A stretch of DNA of 64,000 nt from contig JASSKH010000028.1 in the NCBI GenBank assembly GCA_031763025.1, positions 3,094,981 through 3,158,980 of the forward strand, read 5' to 3'. The notes beneath the pieces were generated by a model that saw nothing but the letters and a program-made list of their open reading frames with translations, had not been told where the DNA came from and did no database searches. Below are positions 32,819 through 45,686 of the stretch, one piece after another. Origin of the DNA: Macrocystis pyrifera. Taxonomy: Eukaryota; Sar; Phaeophyceae; Laminariales; Laminariaceae. Position 1 is the stretch's first letter, and every line of letters begins with the position of its first letter. Made by a program: the position numbers and the translations under genes.

Positions 32819-33101
32819 AGCATGCACGGCGGGAGGAAATACTGGCGAAGGCACTGAGCCTTAAGGAACAACCGCCCAGCACAAAAAAAAAAAAACTCAA
32901 GAAGGGAGCTTCATCGACACAACCAAGGACTACAAGGATTTCGACTTTTCGTGTCGCACCACGTTCGAAACGATCAAACAACAGACGACGTTTTTTCGTT
33001 CCAAATTCCGAAAAAAAACAAAGAGGATCTATCACGATGTCTACGCGTCGCGGGAGGATGACATCGACGCGCCTCAAAAAATATACATACACACCCCATA
33101 A
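32819..33101 (+). CDS. Candidate coding exon of an unidentified gene
   Basis: A strong acceptor (CCTGTTTTTTTCCAG) precedes a stretch that reads EHARREEILAKALSLKEQPP. After a 13-base A-run a different frame takes over and reads SFIDTTKDYKDFDFSCRTTF, then FRSKFRKKTKRIYHDVYAS and REDDIDAPQKIYIHTP, ending at TAA 33,099-33,101. The second frame has well-formed, C-ending codons, unlike random sequence. The two parts would join if the A-run were one base longer, so a homopolymer error is plausible. No family was recognised, no upstream exon was found, and it lies antisense just beyond the HSF 3' end. It could also be repeat-derived. Confidence 0.35.
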
Positions 33102-33437
33102 AAAACAATATTTTTCGCAAGAAAGCATTTCTACCCTTTTCCCCATATTCCGAACGAAGCGTGGGAACCCACCTACCCACTACCGCCAAGCATCAATTCC
33201 ACCCCCCGAGGTCCCGCTGTGCGCACCGTACCGTACCGCACCAAATCGTATCTGTGCCTGCGTGACTGTTCTTCAGATCTTACAGATAGATTGGCTGACT
33301 GAACTGGCTTTGAGTCCCGGGGGCTCTACACGTTTCACGACGTCGAGTTTAGTTTTGCACTCTTTCTCGTCTAAACGCCCCGATAATGTAACACGCCTTG
33401 GCGTTGTTAACGATACGACACCACTCACCCAAGGCCC

Positions 33438-33438
<1 letters not shown>

Positions 33439-33497
<59 letters not shown>
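33439..33497. repeat. 59-base poly(C) run
   Basis: 59 uninterrupted C residues on the plus strand. It is the longest homopolymer in the window and lies about 0.45 kb beyond the HSF stop codon. The proline and glycine frames over it are artefacts. Confidence 0.98.
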
Positions 33498-33943
33498 ACG
33501 CCCCACGCTCCTCCGCACAACAAACCCCAAAAATAACATCCAGAGCAAACTTCGCACAAATCTGCCAAGTGCCAACCACTCGCATCATTAGACGAAATGC
33601 CTCACAAACACATCATTGCCGGGAACGCCCGTCACACTATTGCACAGCCTGAAATCTATCACAGGGAGCAACCTCAGTCCCCACCACACCCCAGCCCCAA
33701 CCTACCTATCGCTAACCCGGCCGAGTCCAAGCCAGTTGAGTCTACCTAGCCCCCCACCTCTACCGAATGCTGTTGAGACACGATAACACCCGGATCTACA
33801 CCGAGACACAGTAAGCTTGACATTGCCGCTGTAGAATGGACACGACAACATCGGCTCTACACTCAAGACATAATTTTAGCTTTTTCATAATGCATGCGCA
33901 CAACACGAGCTTCACCGCCATACATCACACCCTAGGCCGCGCG

Positions 33944-35680
33944 CTACACCGTCGCCGCCATCACACGGCCACTAGAGCGCACACCAACGCCGTCCTCCCT
34001 AGCCCCGCCATGGGCGGAGGAGGAACCAGGGGCAACCCCTGCACCAGACTTCGGCTCGGAAAACCGGAACCTCGTCGCCCTCTCCGATGACCCCGCACCT
34101 TCCCCACCATCCTCGCTCATAAATTCGTCGCACGCCGCTCTGTAAGACGACGCTGAGGGGTGACCGTAACCTTGGGGGTCACCGCCGCCCGCCACGCTCT
34201 CCTCCCGGTCTGCTACCGTGGTGCCATTCGCTTTCCCCGCTACAGCACCGCGGCTTTTGCTGCCCCTATTGCTCGCCGCCAGCGCTGCTCTCTCCTCGTC
34301 CGCCGCGCCGTACGAGTCGGGGCCCCACTCCGCCGCATTTTTTCCGTCAGACAGGGCGCCGCTCGGACCCTCCCCAGCCGTCATCGCCATTTCGACCTCC
34401 ACCGCCGCCGTTGTAGACAGGACGCCACCTGCTCGGCTTAAGCGGGGCCGCGTCTGGGTCTGGGTACGTGTGCGCGGGCAAATACGCGGGGGGTGGCGGG
34501 TAGTGAGGGCCCTGGTAGCCTCCGAATCTCTCGTGGCGCAAGAAGTGGGCGGGGAACATGGCGGACGTCGGCACGGCGCGGTGAACGGGGCGCGCGCCCG
34601 GCGACCTACCGATGACGCCTCCGGTCTCTGGCGGGTAGCGGCTGCGCCTGTTCTCTCCCTCCGGCCCCACGGCCATCCCAGACGCGGGTACAGCTCTCGT
34701 CCTGCCACGGCCGTAGTACTGCCCCCCGCCCCCGCCCGGCTGCTGCGAGTCGTCCCACGCCGAGTAGACGCTGTCGCACGAGTTAAGCCTGGACAGGCTG
34801 GACTCTTCTGAGTCGTACCAGCCTCCGCCGCCTCCCCCTCCTCCTCCGCCCGTCGCGAGGTACGGGTCTTCTTGGTACCCGTAGGAGGTCCAGCGGCGAC
34901 CGCCCCCGCCGCCGCCGCTGCTACCAGTCGAGGCGTAGGAAAATTCGCGACGATTCAACACCTCTCCCTCTCCTCCGACGGCCTTAACACCAACCTCTCG
35001 GTCCGAAGCTCTGCCGGGCCCCGTATACACGTCAACCTCGTCTTCCATCATGCTCTCTGCCTTCGCGCCCCCCCGCTGCTTCTGGGTCTGCCCATCGAGG
35101 CGAGCGGTGGCCGCGGCGCTCGAGAGGGCGGGGCTGCCCGAGTAAAACCACGGCCGATGCGCGGGTTTCTTGCGGGGCATGGCGTTTTCACTCCCCTCTC
35201 CTCTTCCTTCCTCCAAGTCGTCCCCTCCTTCCCCGCCGCGTCTCTCGTGCTCCGCGCCGCCGTCGTCGAACGCTAACGGGGCCGGGGGCAAAAGTCCGTG
35301 CTCGTCGTCGTTCGGCGGCGTGTGTCTAACTCGCTGGTGCTGCTGGTGCTGTTGTGGATGCTGCTCCTGCTGCTGCTGCTGCTGCTGTGGGTCTTCCCTT
35401 CCTACAGTGAGCGTCTCCGACCCGTCCATCTTCCGGGTGGGAGAGCGCGCGACCCGCTTGCGTCGCGGAGAGGCCGAAGACCCCTGCGAGCCTTCCGCCG
35501 CAGCCACCACCGCCGCCGCCTCATCCTCCGGTGAAGCCACGCTACCGTCCTCTTCCCATTTCGGGCTGGTGACCGGGTAGGAGCGGCGAACCCCGCCGAG
35601 GATCTCCGGGTGGTCTCTTTGGAAGGAGGGGTGGTAGTAGTGGCCGGGAAACTTTTCGTCCCTCCCCATCTTCTTGAAGC
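33944..35680 (-). CDS. HSF-type transcription factor, exon 2 (end of DNA-binding domain and C-terminus)
   Basis: The exon opens after GCTCCGACAG| with GC-TTC-AAG-AAG-ATG. Joined to exon 1 it reads LNLYG-FKKMGRDEKF, then GHYYHPSFQRDHPEILGGV, the final part of an HSF DNA-binding domain. What follows is long and disordered: a basic NLS-like SPRRKRVARSPTRK, a Gln-rich tract (CAG-rich DNA at about 35,336-35,396) and several Gly-rich runs. I see no heptad leucine coiled coil (HR-A/B). The first frame stops at 34,347. The adjoining frame continues with coding character (DGKNAAEWGPDSYGAADEER ... CDEFMSEDGG) to a TAG at 33,944-33,946; a one-base surplus in the G-run near 34,365 would account for the switch. 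The total length divides by three only with that correction. Either assembly error or a real frameshift is possible. Plus-strand frames here are shadows. Confidence 0.85.
35336..35396. repeat. CAG/CTG-rich trinucleotide tract in the HSF coding exon
   Basis: Mixed CTG/CTC repeats on the plus strand encode the glutamine/histidine-rich QQQQQQEQHPQQHQQHQ segment of the HSF on the minus strand. It is a typical site of length polymorphism. Confidence 0.9.
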
Positions 35681-37515
35681 CTGTCGGAGCGGGGCGGGGC
35701 GGGGCGGGACCGGCGGGGGCGCACAGGAGAAGGCACGGTGACCATTACACAAAACGATTTAGTTTTGGTTGTCGTTTTGAGTCAAAAGGAGGTACGACAA
35801 TCAGGCAAAGAGAGATGTCAGCACAGCTATTATTTGACCACTCTGGCCGGAACAATCAGGAACGTTTAGTCACTAGTATGAAGCCCAATATGTATATTTA
35901 CGCGCAAAGAGTGGAATGTGCGACCAGGTGTACCAGGTAAACATACACCCTCTCTCGGGAAAGCAAGTGCCGTTCGGGTACTGCAAAAATGCTTCGTAGC
36001 AAAATACCAAAACGTAGTGAGAGTTCCAGCACGTCGTAGACAACGACATCACACGAAGATAAGAATATGTCTCTCCGAAAAGGAGAAACGGCCACCTCTC
36101 GAGAGCATGGCACTGCCTGTCTACGCAGCACTTGGGAGAACTGTTGGCAGGCGGCGAGAGACACCCTTTCCGGTGGGTTAACCCATTCTCACGTTTTACG
36201 GGGGTGTGGCGGGGCGGCACCGGCCCCTCGACAAAGCTGGGAGCACCAGACTGCCAACACTCTCTCGGCAGAAATCACGAGTGGTTGGTTGGATCTTCAG
36301 GTACACCATGCGCCATGGACGGGGTTGGCGCAAACAAGACACGGTACTCAGCAGACCACCTGAGCATCCTTGCAAAAGGCCGATTCATACATACTACGTG
36401 CAGTGCATCGCATTGATTTTTTCATCACCGACATCGTGTGTGTATATATATATATAACCATGACTGATGTCTCCAACGGTTATATCGTTCATGACGTCAT
36501 CGTTCACGCTATCATCGTTCACGACAACTATAACGTCGTAGGTGCAACTATTTTATACCTGGTACGGAAGCACATGCGGATCTGGTATGGTATCCACGGA
36601 AGTACATGCATATCTGGACATAAGATAAAGGCGTACCCTGTGTACTGCCTAAAGTCATTCTCTGCTATCACATCGTGACCGTGAACTACTGTACAGTTAG
36701 TAGATTCTGATGACTTCATGTGAGAATGATCGCCACTACCGCCAGCCGGCAGCCCACTGCCGCACCGACTGACCGGATCCAGACCCCAGGCCACTTCTCG
36801 GCTGCGAAAATGAACCGCGTCCCGCAAGACGGTAAACTGCCCCCGCAAACACCACGACGACCGTAAAACCAGGCAGCGAATAGACAAAGCCAAGAAGCAT
36901 CAACTAGATGGATGCCGCCCATTCTTGATTTTTTCGGATCGTTCAGGGCAGGATGTATCAGATGCGTACACGTATACCGAGGGTATGATATACAGCCAAT
37001 ATACAACAAGCGGATCTCGATGTGTATGAACATGGTGCAAACATGTAGATACCTCGAACGCAGGTATGATTGTTATTGCGGCTTCAAAACCGATCGATTT
37101 CCTCGCGTGGTGTGATGATATACTAGATGTAGACTAGACTTGAGGCAGTAGGTGTACGTAGGTCTACTAATACTTACTACTGCTGCAGTTGTCCTGGAGA
37201 ATAACTCTCCTAGCATTTTACTGAGCGAGGGCGAACTTGATTCTCATTCGCCACAGAGTAGTGCAGCAGCACCAGTGAATGACAATCCGGCAGGAGCGGA
37301 CCTTCTACCTTATATATAGAATACTATTAACGCGAGTACGAAACTCTCACTTGTTACACGTACGTACAAAAAAAACGTAGTACTTCGCAGACTTGAAACT
37401 ACTTGCTCAACACAACATATACATAGTGCTTGTAATAATATTATGTACTAGGAAATATGTATAATACCAGTAGCTGACAAATACTGGCTTGTACTCATAC
37501 AAAAAAGGTATACTA

Positions 37516-37612
37516 TTACGGGGGACAATACTAAATAGGATCTACGGTACGGACAAAAACCTACATATTTCCCCATTTTTATCAAAAATATTTCGAGTAT
37601 GGTCCCCCGCAA
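37516..37612. mobile_element. TTACGGGGG MITE, copy M5
   Basis: It begins TTACGGGGGACAATAC and ends GAGTATGGTCCCCCGCAA, flanked by TA (37,514-37,515 and 37,613-37,614). At 97 bp it is the shortest copy. It lies in the HSF intron. Confidence 0.8.
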
Positions 37613-38939
37613 TATTACACTCCCAGATAGTAAAATATTTCAGCAGTAGTCCTGGAGTTGATTTTTGTACGAGTCTAATGAACCTGGTACCAGTACACGT
37701 TCAAATATTTGTACAGCAAAATATTTCAGCAGCAGTCTTGGGGTTGACTTTTCTCTTGAGTCTATAACGGATACTCTGCCTTTTGTCACCCTGCTGGCGG
37801 GTTGCGTGGGCTTTCGCACATTGGGTGTGGTATTGTTGTCGGAAGGCACATTGTTACGCGAGGCAATTCTCTGGGTTCTTATTCCGTCGCTGAAACAACG
37901 CAAGTGGGCAAAAAATTCTGTGAAAATCGACGAGCAGTGCGGGTGCTGAACCTGACCCTTTTAGAATACAATGTGTATACCTAGATATATATATATATAC
38001 ACATTGCAGTCCCGTTTTGGGGATAAAGTGCGAAGAAGGTCAGCGGTTTGTAACCAAAACGGCATTGCAAACCCTATAAGGGTTCATTCAGCCTTATGCG
38101 CGGTGAAGGCAGGGGGGGGGCGGCACCAGGGACCACGGCTTGTACAGAGTTGAGCTGGAAAGTAACGGAGAGAGAGAGAGCAGCAACAACAGCAGTAGGA
38201 CGCTAAAAATACAAAAATGCGATATACAATCATAACGGTTCGACGTGCAGCAGTAGTGGGCGCCCGCAGTTTAAGCATCATCACGTTGAGAAAAATCGGC
38301 TGAACAATAAGAAAGTTGGGCTAAGAAACACAGCCCAACAGTGGGACCAAGTCTTGATCATACCAGACACACAACAGCAGTGTGACTAGACCAACGTCGG
38401 AAAATAAACAAGATCTTCGAGCCTGGACACCAAATTGACGTTTCTTGAATCCGGGCGCGCACTGCTACATCATATCACAGACATACGTGCTGATAGAGCT
38501 GATAGAGCTGAATACGTCCTCTTGTGTCGTACCACGTGAAATACGCAAAAATACGTTTTTGAATCACGAGGCACATTGTTTTTATTCTTCTGTTTTTTTC
38601 CTTTTATTGTCGCCACGCCACTCCACGCCATTTCATTTTCTCTTTTCAACCGATGTAAATCAAGCTGCGTACGAAAATAGTTCTCGTTTCGTTTAATTTT
38701 GCTGTGCTCTTTCGTATCCGTTACGTCGTAAAACTACTGCTGTATCATCCATCAGTATAAAGAACAACTGAGATCACCAACAGAAACACTCCACGTGCCC
38801 ACAGGTTATTCTAAGCGTGCGTAGGTTGCTTGCGTATGTACGTTGTTGTCGTACCCAGGAGTATCTGCTTCGTATGGCATATGGCATTGCGTTGTCTAAT
38901 CTCTGGTACTCGTAGCGCGTACTGCATTGCGATTTACTA

Positions 38940-39056
38940 TTACGGGGGACAACAGCAAATAGGACCAAATATTGTTGGTAAAAATACGTAAATATGTAGT
39001 TTTTTTTTGTGTACCGTAGGTCCTACCTGGTATTTGCTACTATGCCCCCCCCGTAA
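38940..39056. mobile_element. TTACGGGGG MITE, copy M6, with internal TACCTGGTA
   Basis: The element is flanked by TA (38,938-38,939 and 39,057-39,058). Relative to M2 and M4 (TAGGTCCTATTT), it has TAGGTCCTACCTGGTATTT, an extra CCTGGTA after TA at 39,024. M2 lacks this insertion but has another one, so the two copies are reciprocal empty sites. It lies in the HSF intron and abuts an inverted R copy. Confidence 0.9.
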
Positions 39057-39058
39057 TA

Positions 39059-39180
39059 TCTGTGTCGTAGTTTGAGACCACAGAGCTTTGTGTATCTCGC
39101 CATGATGAGGTGACGAATCAGCACGGTCACTGGGTGTGCTGGATGTCGACGGGTACACAAACGATTCAAGTGAAGCACAC
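39059..39180 (-). repeat. Repeat R fragment, inverted
   Basis: TGTGTCGTAGTTTGAGACCAC, AATCAGCACGGTCACTGGG, GTGCTGGATGTCGACGGG and CGATTCAAGTGAAG are R in reverse complement. MITE M6 inserted within or at its end. Confidence 0.75.
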
Positions 39181-39374
39181 AGAACACCCTGCATGTGCTT
39201 CAGATACCAAGTGGTTTTGTTTCAATTTTTCCTGAGGTTTTCTTCGACTCCAGAGTTAAGGAAGCCTGTCCTGTGACCACGGACAGGATTTTTCGATGCT
39301 AACATCAGATAGCGATCTTTTTTTCCCCCCGATTACTGCCCGATTACTGTTTCTTTGTTTCTTTCCATTCTTCT

Positions 39375-39600
39375 CTCTTTCATGGAATGTGTATGTCGTG
39401 CCTGTCGTATCCAGTATCATGACATGGCATTGCATTCCTCACTGCTGTGCTTACTTCATAACAAGGTAGTATCTCTGCTGTGGCGTAGTTCTGTACTGTA
39501 TCCACAGAACTTCTATCTCTCTAGAAATGAAGAATCGGCACGGACACTGCTTGTGCTGCATGTCGACTGGCAGAAACAACGGTTTTACGTGAACACACAC
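39375..39600 (-). repeat. Repeat R copy, inverted
   Basis: It is nearly full length: CATGGAATGTGTATGTCGTG, GTATCTCTGCTGTGGCGTAG, GAAGAATCGGCACGGACACTG, then GGTTTTACGTGAAC. It lies in the HSF intron. Confidence 0.8.
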
Positions 39601-41639
39601 AAACTCTGTACTGAGTTGTACATTCGTGCGCCTTGCGGGTCTGCTGGGTGCTGTGCACTGGGTACTCGGTACCTGGGTATGTTGTGTTCTTGTCTTCTCA
39701 TGAAACCGTTCTTTCGTTCTCTCGCTCGTTCTCTCTCTACCCCTTTTCCTGACTGATCCTTCGGGTGCCTATTCATCCTTGTACTACTCTTGTCCCTGAA
39801 CACAAGTACCTTTTCTATATTAATACTATATCAAAACCGCCCTTTATTTCGGGACAAAGTGGTACGTTTTTAACATGAGAGATCTGTCATCGCAGATACC
39901 AGAGACGACTATGGATGTCGTTGGGGAGAAATAACCAAGACAGCACTAATCTGCATGTCGTTAGGTAGAAAGAACGACGACAGCAGAAAAGCGAAGGAAA
40001 ACATCAACAATCCGGGAAGAAATAATTGCCAGTTTGGCTATTGATATACTATATATACTACAGCAGTATTACTATTCAACACCACGAATTCTTCACGTCA
40101 TGAAATTATTTCTTTCGGAATTGTGTACCAGGTACCAGAGGTCATGTGAAAAACTCCAGAGGTTAAAACTCCACGAATCACTGCGTCATGCAATCATATA
40201 ATTCGAAGCTATACACCGGACATAAATTAATAGTACTCTACTGCTGTACCAGAGGCGGGTATATAATATAATTTGCACCAGTAGCTGAGTACTCGTATCT
40301 GTATACCAATATGTATTATTAGTCACGTGCGTGTTTGGTTACGCAGCGTGGTCCCTTGGTGCCCATTTTCGCTGTCCAATCCCTCCCGTATTTGACCAAC
40401 AGAATAACGGCGGTGATATTTTTCTCTCGGCAGGCGACCCGACCCGCCCCCTCTCTCCTTCCTTAGCCCTGCAGGACAGAGATGGCACATGGCCTACTAT
40501 TGTTGTCGGCGTACCGGCACGTACAGCCCAACTCTCACATACCCATACCGCGCTTACATGAATTCATCCAAAAAAACAGCGTAAGTAAATACCAGGCAGT
40601 ATTTAGGGGCCAGGTGTTTCCACTCAAGTACGAGAAATGTGTTGAAGATTTGATAATTTCAGATGAGATTTCCTAAACGTCAAGAATACACAGCGGAAAA
40701 TCATTCGTGCTCGGCGAGTAACGCCACTCTCAATCTCAATCCAATATGACGGCCTTTGAGAGCCTATGCTCAACGTTGACATCACAATAAGCCGCGAGCC
40801 TTAGCCGGAACAGGAGATTCTTAACCGCTGTCGAGTGCTGTAGTCCGTGCAAACACACAGCACAAAGAGCAGTGTTACACCTCGTATTCATGTACTGGCA
40901 TATTATACGTTCGGCAAGGAGTGGTGCATTCTTCACGTCAAACCGCCCTCGAAGTGTGCAAGTATTACTATTAATATTAACGTAGTCGTACATCAGGTAT
41001 CAGGCCAGGTACTAGTAATAGACAGTCTGATATGCTACGAGCATGAATTCAAGTGTGTTTGTATTCTCGAGATGAATCAACCATTATTTCGGCCTATCGG
41101 CATTCAGCACAGCAGACACACAGCACACCTAATGTCCGTGCTGCTTCTCCATCCCATCAACCCTATTTGGGGCGCATCACAGGGAAAAATTGACCATAAA
41201 AAAAAAAACGACTGCAGCAACGGTCGCCTACGGGGATGATTCGACCGGCGTCCGGGTTACAATGCAAGCAGCCGTGAGGCATAACGGGCGCAAGATTATC
41301 CTACCCGTACTCTGTCCCGCTGGGAGCTCACGGTGCTCACAGGCGGTCGCAACACCAAAATTATTCATTGTGTTGCTCGCTGGGGTCCCGAAGCGGTTAA
41401 TAGGGACATTTTGTATCACATCCGAGGTGCAACGAACGATAAAACGGCCCTGAGCTGACAAAAGTACGGCCAGTAAGGAACCTTGACATACTTACAAAAA
41501 AGGGGCGAGTAGCTAATGCAATACGGTCGCCGCGATGGTCTACCAGCAGTGGATAACCTCGAACACTATTAATGCGACTAATGTTGAGGTCGAGGGTACG
41601 AGACTCCGTACGGAGTTTACATCATCTAACGACACTGAC

Positions 41640-42060
41640 TGTCGAGGGCGCGAAGCGCGAGCGCGTGAGCTAGCAGCAACATTCGATGAAAATCGACGAG
41701 CAGTGGGGATGCTGAGCCTTTCCTCAGCGCGATCGTGATGAAGGCATGTTTCTACCGGTGGGGGGGGAGGGGGGTAAGGGACGACACCTGTGGCCACGGC
41801 TTGTCTAGAAGCCGGAAAGTGCAGTGATGATGACAGCCAAACAAAAAATGTAGCATGGGTAGGCACAATCAACGCCAGTCGACGTGGGAAGAAAGTGCTG
41901 ACCTCTCTTCGCGACGAAAATTCGAGGTAAGTACCGTAGTGGGGGAGGGTGGAGAGAGAAATAAGAGCCTGAATCTGAGTTACGGCTATTTCATACTAGA
42001 TAGGAGGTTGTAGGAGCAGGAAGGGCGAAGCTAATAAATGGGATGGAAAGAAACAATACG
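41640..42060 (+). repeat. Family D repeat copies
   Basis: The words CATTCGATGAAAATCGACGA, CAGTGGGGATGCTGAGCC and CCACGGCTTGTCTAGAAG match the body at 26,860-27,000. A second relative follows at 41,880-42,060 (GGGAAGAAAGTGCTGA, GAGTTACGGC) that resembles 28,140-28,330 and 54,250-54,420. It lies in the HSF intron. Confidence 0.6.
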
Positions 42061-45000
42061 ACAATGCTATAATGCTTTAATACTTGTTTGTGATACTCTG
42101 CTGGTACTTAATATCAGGTCTACAGACAAATGGGTCTTGTGGGTGTGGCGAGGCATTATTGTCATATGTGACTTGTCCCTGGATGAGTCCCTCCGACTTG
42201 GCGTGCCTGCTCTATGGAGCAGTCGGATATATGGAATGGTACGGCCGGGGTACGCGACATGATGGTACGTGACACCGGTCGGAGATAACCAAGATACGAT
42301 CCGACCCATGTGCGTTCGGTGGTATCTGACCCGTGTGCGTTCGGTGGCGATGCGATAAATTTGTATATACCGCTCTCCTCCGCAATCATGATGTAAGCCA
42401 TGCGTGCAGCTATTAAAAAGCAACGCGCCTACAGCAACGACTGCTCCAAACAGTACTGGACAACAAAAACAGATCACCGATCAGACATGTGAATATTTGT
42501 AGACACCCCTTCATTTACAGTCTGCTGGTTGGCATCCTCGTTATTTCTTTTCAGTACGACAAAAGCTTTTACTTCCTTTGCCCGAATATGTATATAACTC
42601 CTACCTGGTATGCTATTTCTGTAAGTAGACACACCAAAGTAGAGGAGACGCAACATGTACCAAATACCGCAAAGGGTATCGAATAACTGATAACGCGATG
42701 ACTATTAATAGTGTTGTGCCGTTACTGCGGTGATGCAAATGGAGGTTTAGTGACGCCGAGTATCTGCGTACTAGACTGCTGTAGACCAGTCTAGACATGA
42801 GAACTAACTTCGAGCCTGCTTGCCTACATGCCTTGCTGTAACTGGTATGCCAAGTATTAATTGATATCGTATATATCGTATGTACGTAGAGTCGAACCAT
42901 TTACTTGCTGTTTCGCTTACCAGGTACAGAGTTACTTGAGCGAAACTCGCGAGACCGAGATTCCAAACTCATCATCCCGGCCAAGAAAACTTTCGAAGCT
43001 TCCCTTGGGGGTTAAGAGTCCCCCTGAGGAATAACATTGAAAATCGCACAAACATGCGAGCAAAAATAAACACGCAGGATGTAATACCCGTACACCACCT
43101 GCTGTGGTACTGCAAGTGTAAACCTCTGCAGCAGCAATTGTATCTTCTTATGTTGATATGTAAAACGATGACATCAGAAATTATACGAGTACCTGGTATG
43201 TGCCTGGTATATGTTCGTACCGGGTACCCCGGCACGTACGTATCGTGGATACTTGGATATACTCGAAAGTGCAGTACACACACACCTCGTGGTACAGTGA
43301 GTACCTCCCTTTTATCACTCTGTACCGAAATATACTGATGGTTTCTTACTGTTATCATATGTGCAAACAGTCCTTACTTTTCGTAACAGAGTGGTATGCT
43401 TCTGTTCGCTGTCAGTCCCCACAATGAAAAAAAAAACTATCAATTATCACAGAGCTCTTGTAATTCAATCCCGAGTAACGATGGATGGTTCCCTGCAGGA
43501 AAGCAAGACCCAAAACTCACCAACCTACCAACCCTGTCTCAACAACAGCGCATCCATTCTGTAGCCTAATAACTTCAATGCTAATTCCGATGTCCGTCTG
43601 TTAGTTTTCATCATCTCCACGCGGTTAAGAATGCTCCCTTTTAATCTCATTTCAACGTTTGTTGAGATATTCCATGAATACTTCCGTTTATATCGGCTTA
43701 TCGGAATCATCATTTATGGATCAGGATCACGAGAAAAAAACATTTGCGGGCGTGAGAGTTACCGTAAATATATTTATCAAACATACGTGTGTACCCTTGG
43801 GTGAGTAGTAAAAATCACGCGCCACGCGTTTTGAGTCCTTTTATCGCTTACTGTACGTAGTCATTGTGACTTCAGTTACAAAACGCTTCCTTCCTAGTAA
43901 AAGCAAGAATAAGTAACTAATATGTGGTTTAGTTCGTGAGAGTTCGCACAAACTTCATTTGATGCGTTAAAATAGAATGCTTCCGTGTTTCAATCGGAAC
44001 GCTAAAAATATCGAAATTGCTATTGATACTAATAATTCAATACCTCGTAGTATGTTAATACTGTTAATTGGTACCTGGTATCAGGTATGTCGCAAATGCT
44101 TCTCCCGAGGTCCATGCTCGGAAACAGGAACATCACAGGTGAAGCACGGCCAAGGAAAAAAATGGGTATGTATGGCGGGCCTACCGCCTATAACATCACC
44201 ACACCGCAATATTTAGGCGCGCCTTTTACGCTCCAGCCTCGTCTCTGACCGGTACGTTACGTACGGTTGAAAATGGAAGGAGCGAGTGAAGCTGGAGAGG
44301 CGCGGGGCGCGGCTCTCCGCTCTCCCGTCTCCGCTCAAACCGACAGCAACAGCAGCGGCAAGAGCCGAAACAACTGACTCAACAATATTATTGATATTAA
44401 TAGTAATATTTGGATCATTTTGCACTGACTTGAGTACACTCAACTGCGAGAACGTAGTCGTACTCGTACACGCTCGTAAAACACCGTAGATTTTTCATTT
44501 TCACAATAAAATAATGTGTTTCTGTTGGTGAGATGAAACAAAAAACAAAAAATAACGCGGGGAGCAATCGATGCCTACTCCGGAAAAAAGACAGCAAAAT
44601 AGTATTAAAGACTGAGATAATAAAGACTTGGGTAGACAAAGGAAGGACTTCGGGCGCGGGCAGATGCACAAACGAAAAAAGCAGAGGGAGGATGAGACAT
44701 CGGGAGGACAGCACCCGTAACCCCTGTTGCAACATGGAGCCGGGTACCATGGCCGCTTGCGACTTGCCTCGGCAATCGGTGTATTACTATTAAGAGTGCA
44801 AGACTCACTACAAACGATTGCAGTTTTGAAGCGCGCGAGGCAATCGAAGAAACCCCTGCTGCAGCTGCTGCTGCTCCAGCGGCCGCTGCTGCTGACTCGA
44901 TGCACGAAAAAACACGGGCCGAAGGAATCCTGGAACTGCTGCGAACTCCTACTGCTGCTGTTATCGAATGATTTGAATGGAGGATGTGGTTTCAGAACGA

Positions 45001-45686
45001 ATTTCAAGAGCCAAACAGCCAAGCAAGCATCGTCGCGAGATGCGGGTAGGCGGGGATAGGTGGCACACACGTAGGGTAAGACTTGTTGCAATTTTGCAGC
45101 ATGGTGCGGCTTCGGTGCAGCGATGCTGCAAGTCTCAGCCTGTAATCCGAGGTGCACCAGCAGTGCCGCGCGCCCCACGAGCAACCCGTGGCAACAAATT
45201 CTAGGCCAGGCGAATTAATCACGACCAGATGGTCACATGTGCCTTCTGGGTGACAAAAGAAGAAAAGAAGAAAAAAGTTGCACAAAAATCACTGAAAAAT
45301 AAAGACTCTAATATTTGATCTCTCACACAAACGGAAGTCGCGAAGGGGACAGAGGGTTGACCCCTTGACTGACCGTCATCAATACTAAAATTGATATATT
45401 GTGTCCAACCAGACCTTGATGCGTACAAAAAGACCGGTCTTCTACGTAGCATTTTTGCTCTCGAGGTACACTCTCTCCGCTCAACAAGCCAGGAGCTTGA
45501 CCTACAGAGTTTCAGCTCTCTCTCTCTGCGTTGCTGTGCCTACCCGCAGTGCACCCGCCCGCTCTACCAAGCCTAGTCGCAAGCAAGCAAAGGACGGGAG
45601 CACGCACGCTGGATGCAATCAAAAGCCGGTCGATCGGGGTACAGGGGCAAGGCAAGAGTGCGCCGCTCTTTTCTCTGAAAACTCAC

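Larger units (their letters stand above)
35681..45686 (-). other. HSF intron, ~10.0 kb, inside the DNA-binding domain
   Basis: The donor is TACG|GTGAGT at 45,686-45,681 and the acceptor is GCTCCGACAG ending at 35,681. The split falls between LNLYG and F of the DNA-binding domain, in phase (G + GC gives GGC, Gly). Inside are MITEs M5 and M6, two inverted R copies, family D copies and at least eight TACCWGGTA motifs. I found no coding-like island inside that would be needed for the protein. Confidence 0.88.

Noticed and set aside
32782-33591. 269-residue plus-strand open frame taken as one gene
   Set aside because: It runs through the 59-base poly(C) and crosses frames; only its first ~280 bases have coding character, in two different frames.
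34218-35580. Plus-strand frames of 130-200 residues opposite the HSF exon
   Set aside because: They are shadows of a GC-rich coding exon on the minus strand.
44501-45184. 227-residue minus-strand open frame
   Set aside because: It lies inside the HSF intron; no domain, biased toward Ser/Cys/Phe, and no splice signal linking it to the gene.
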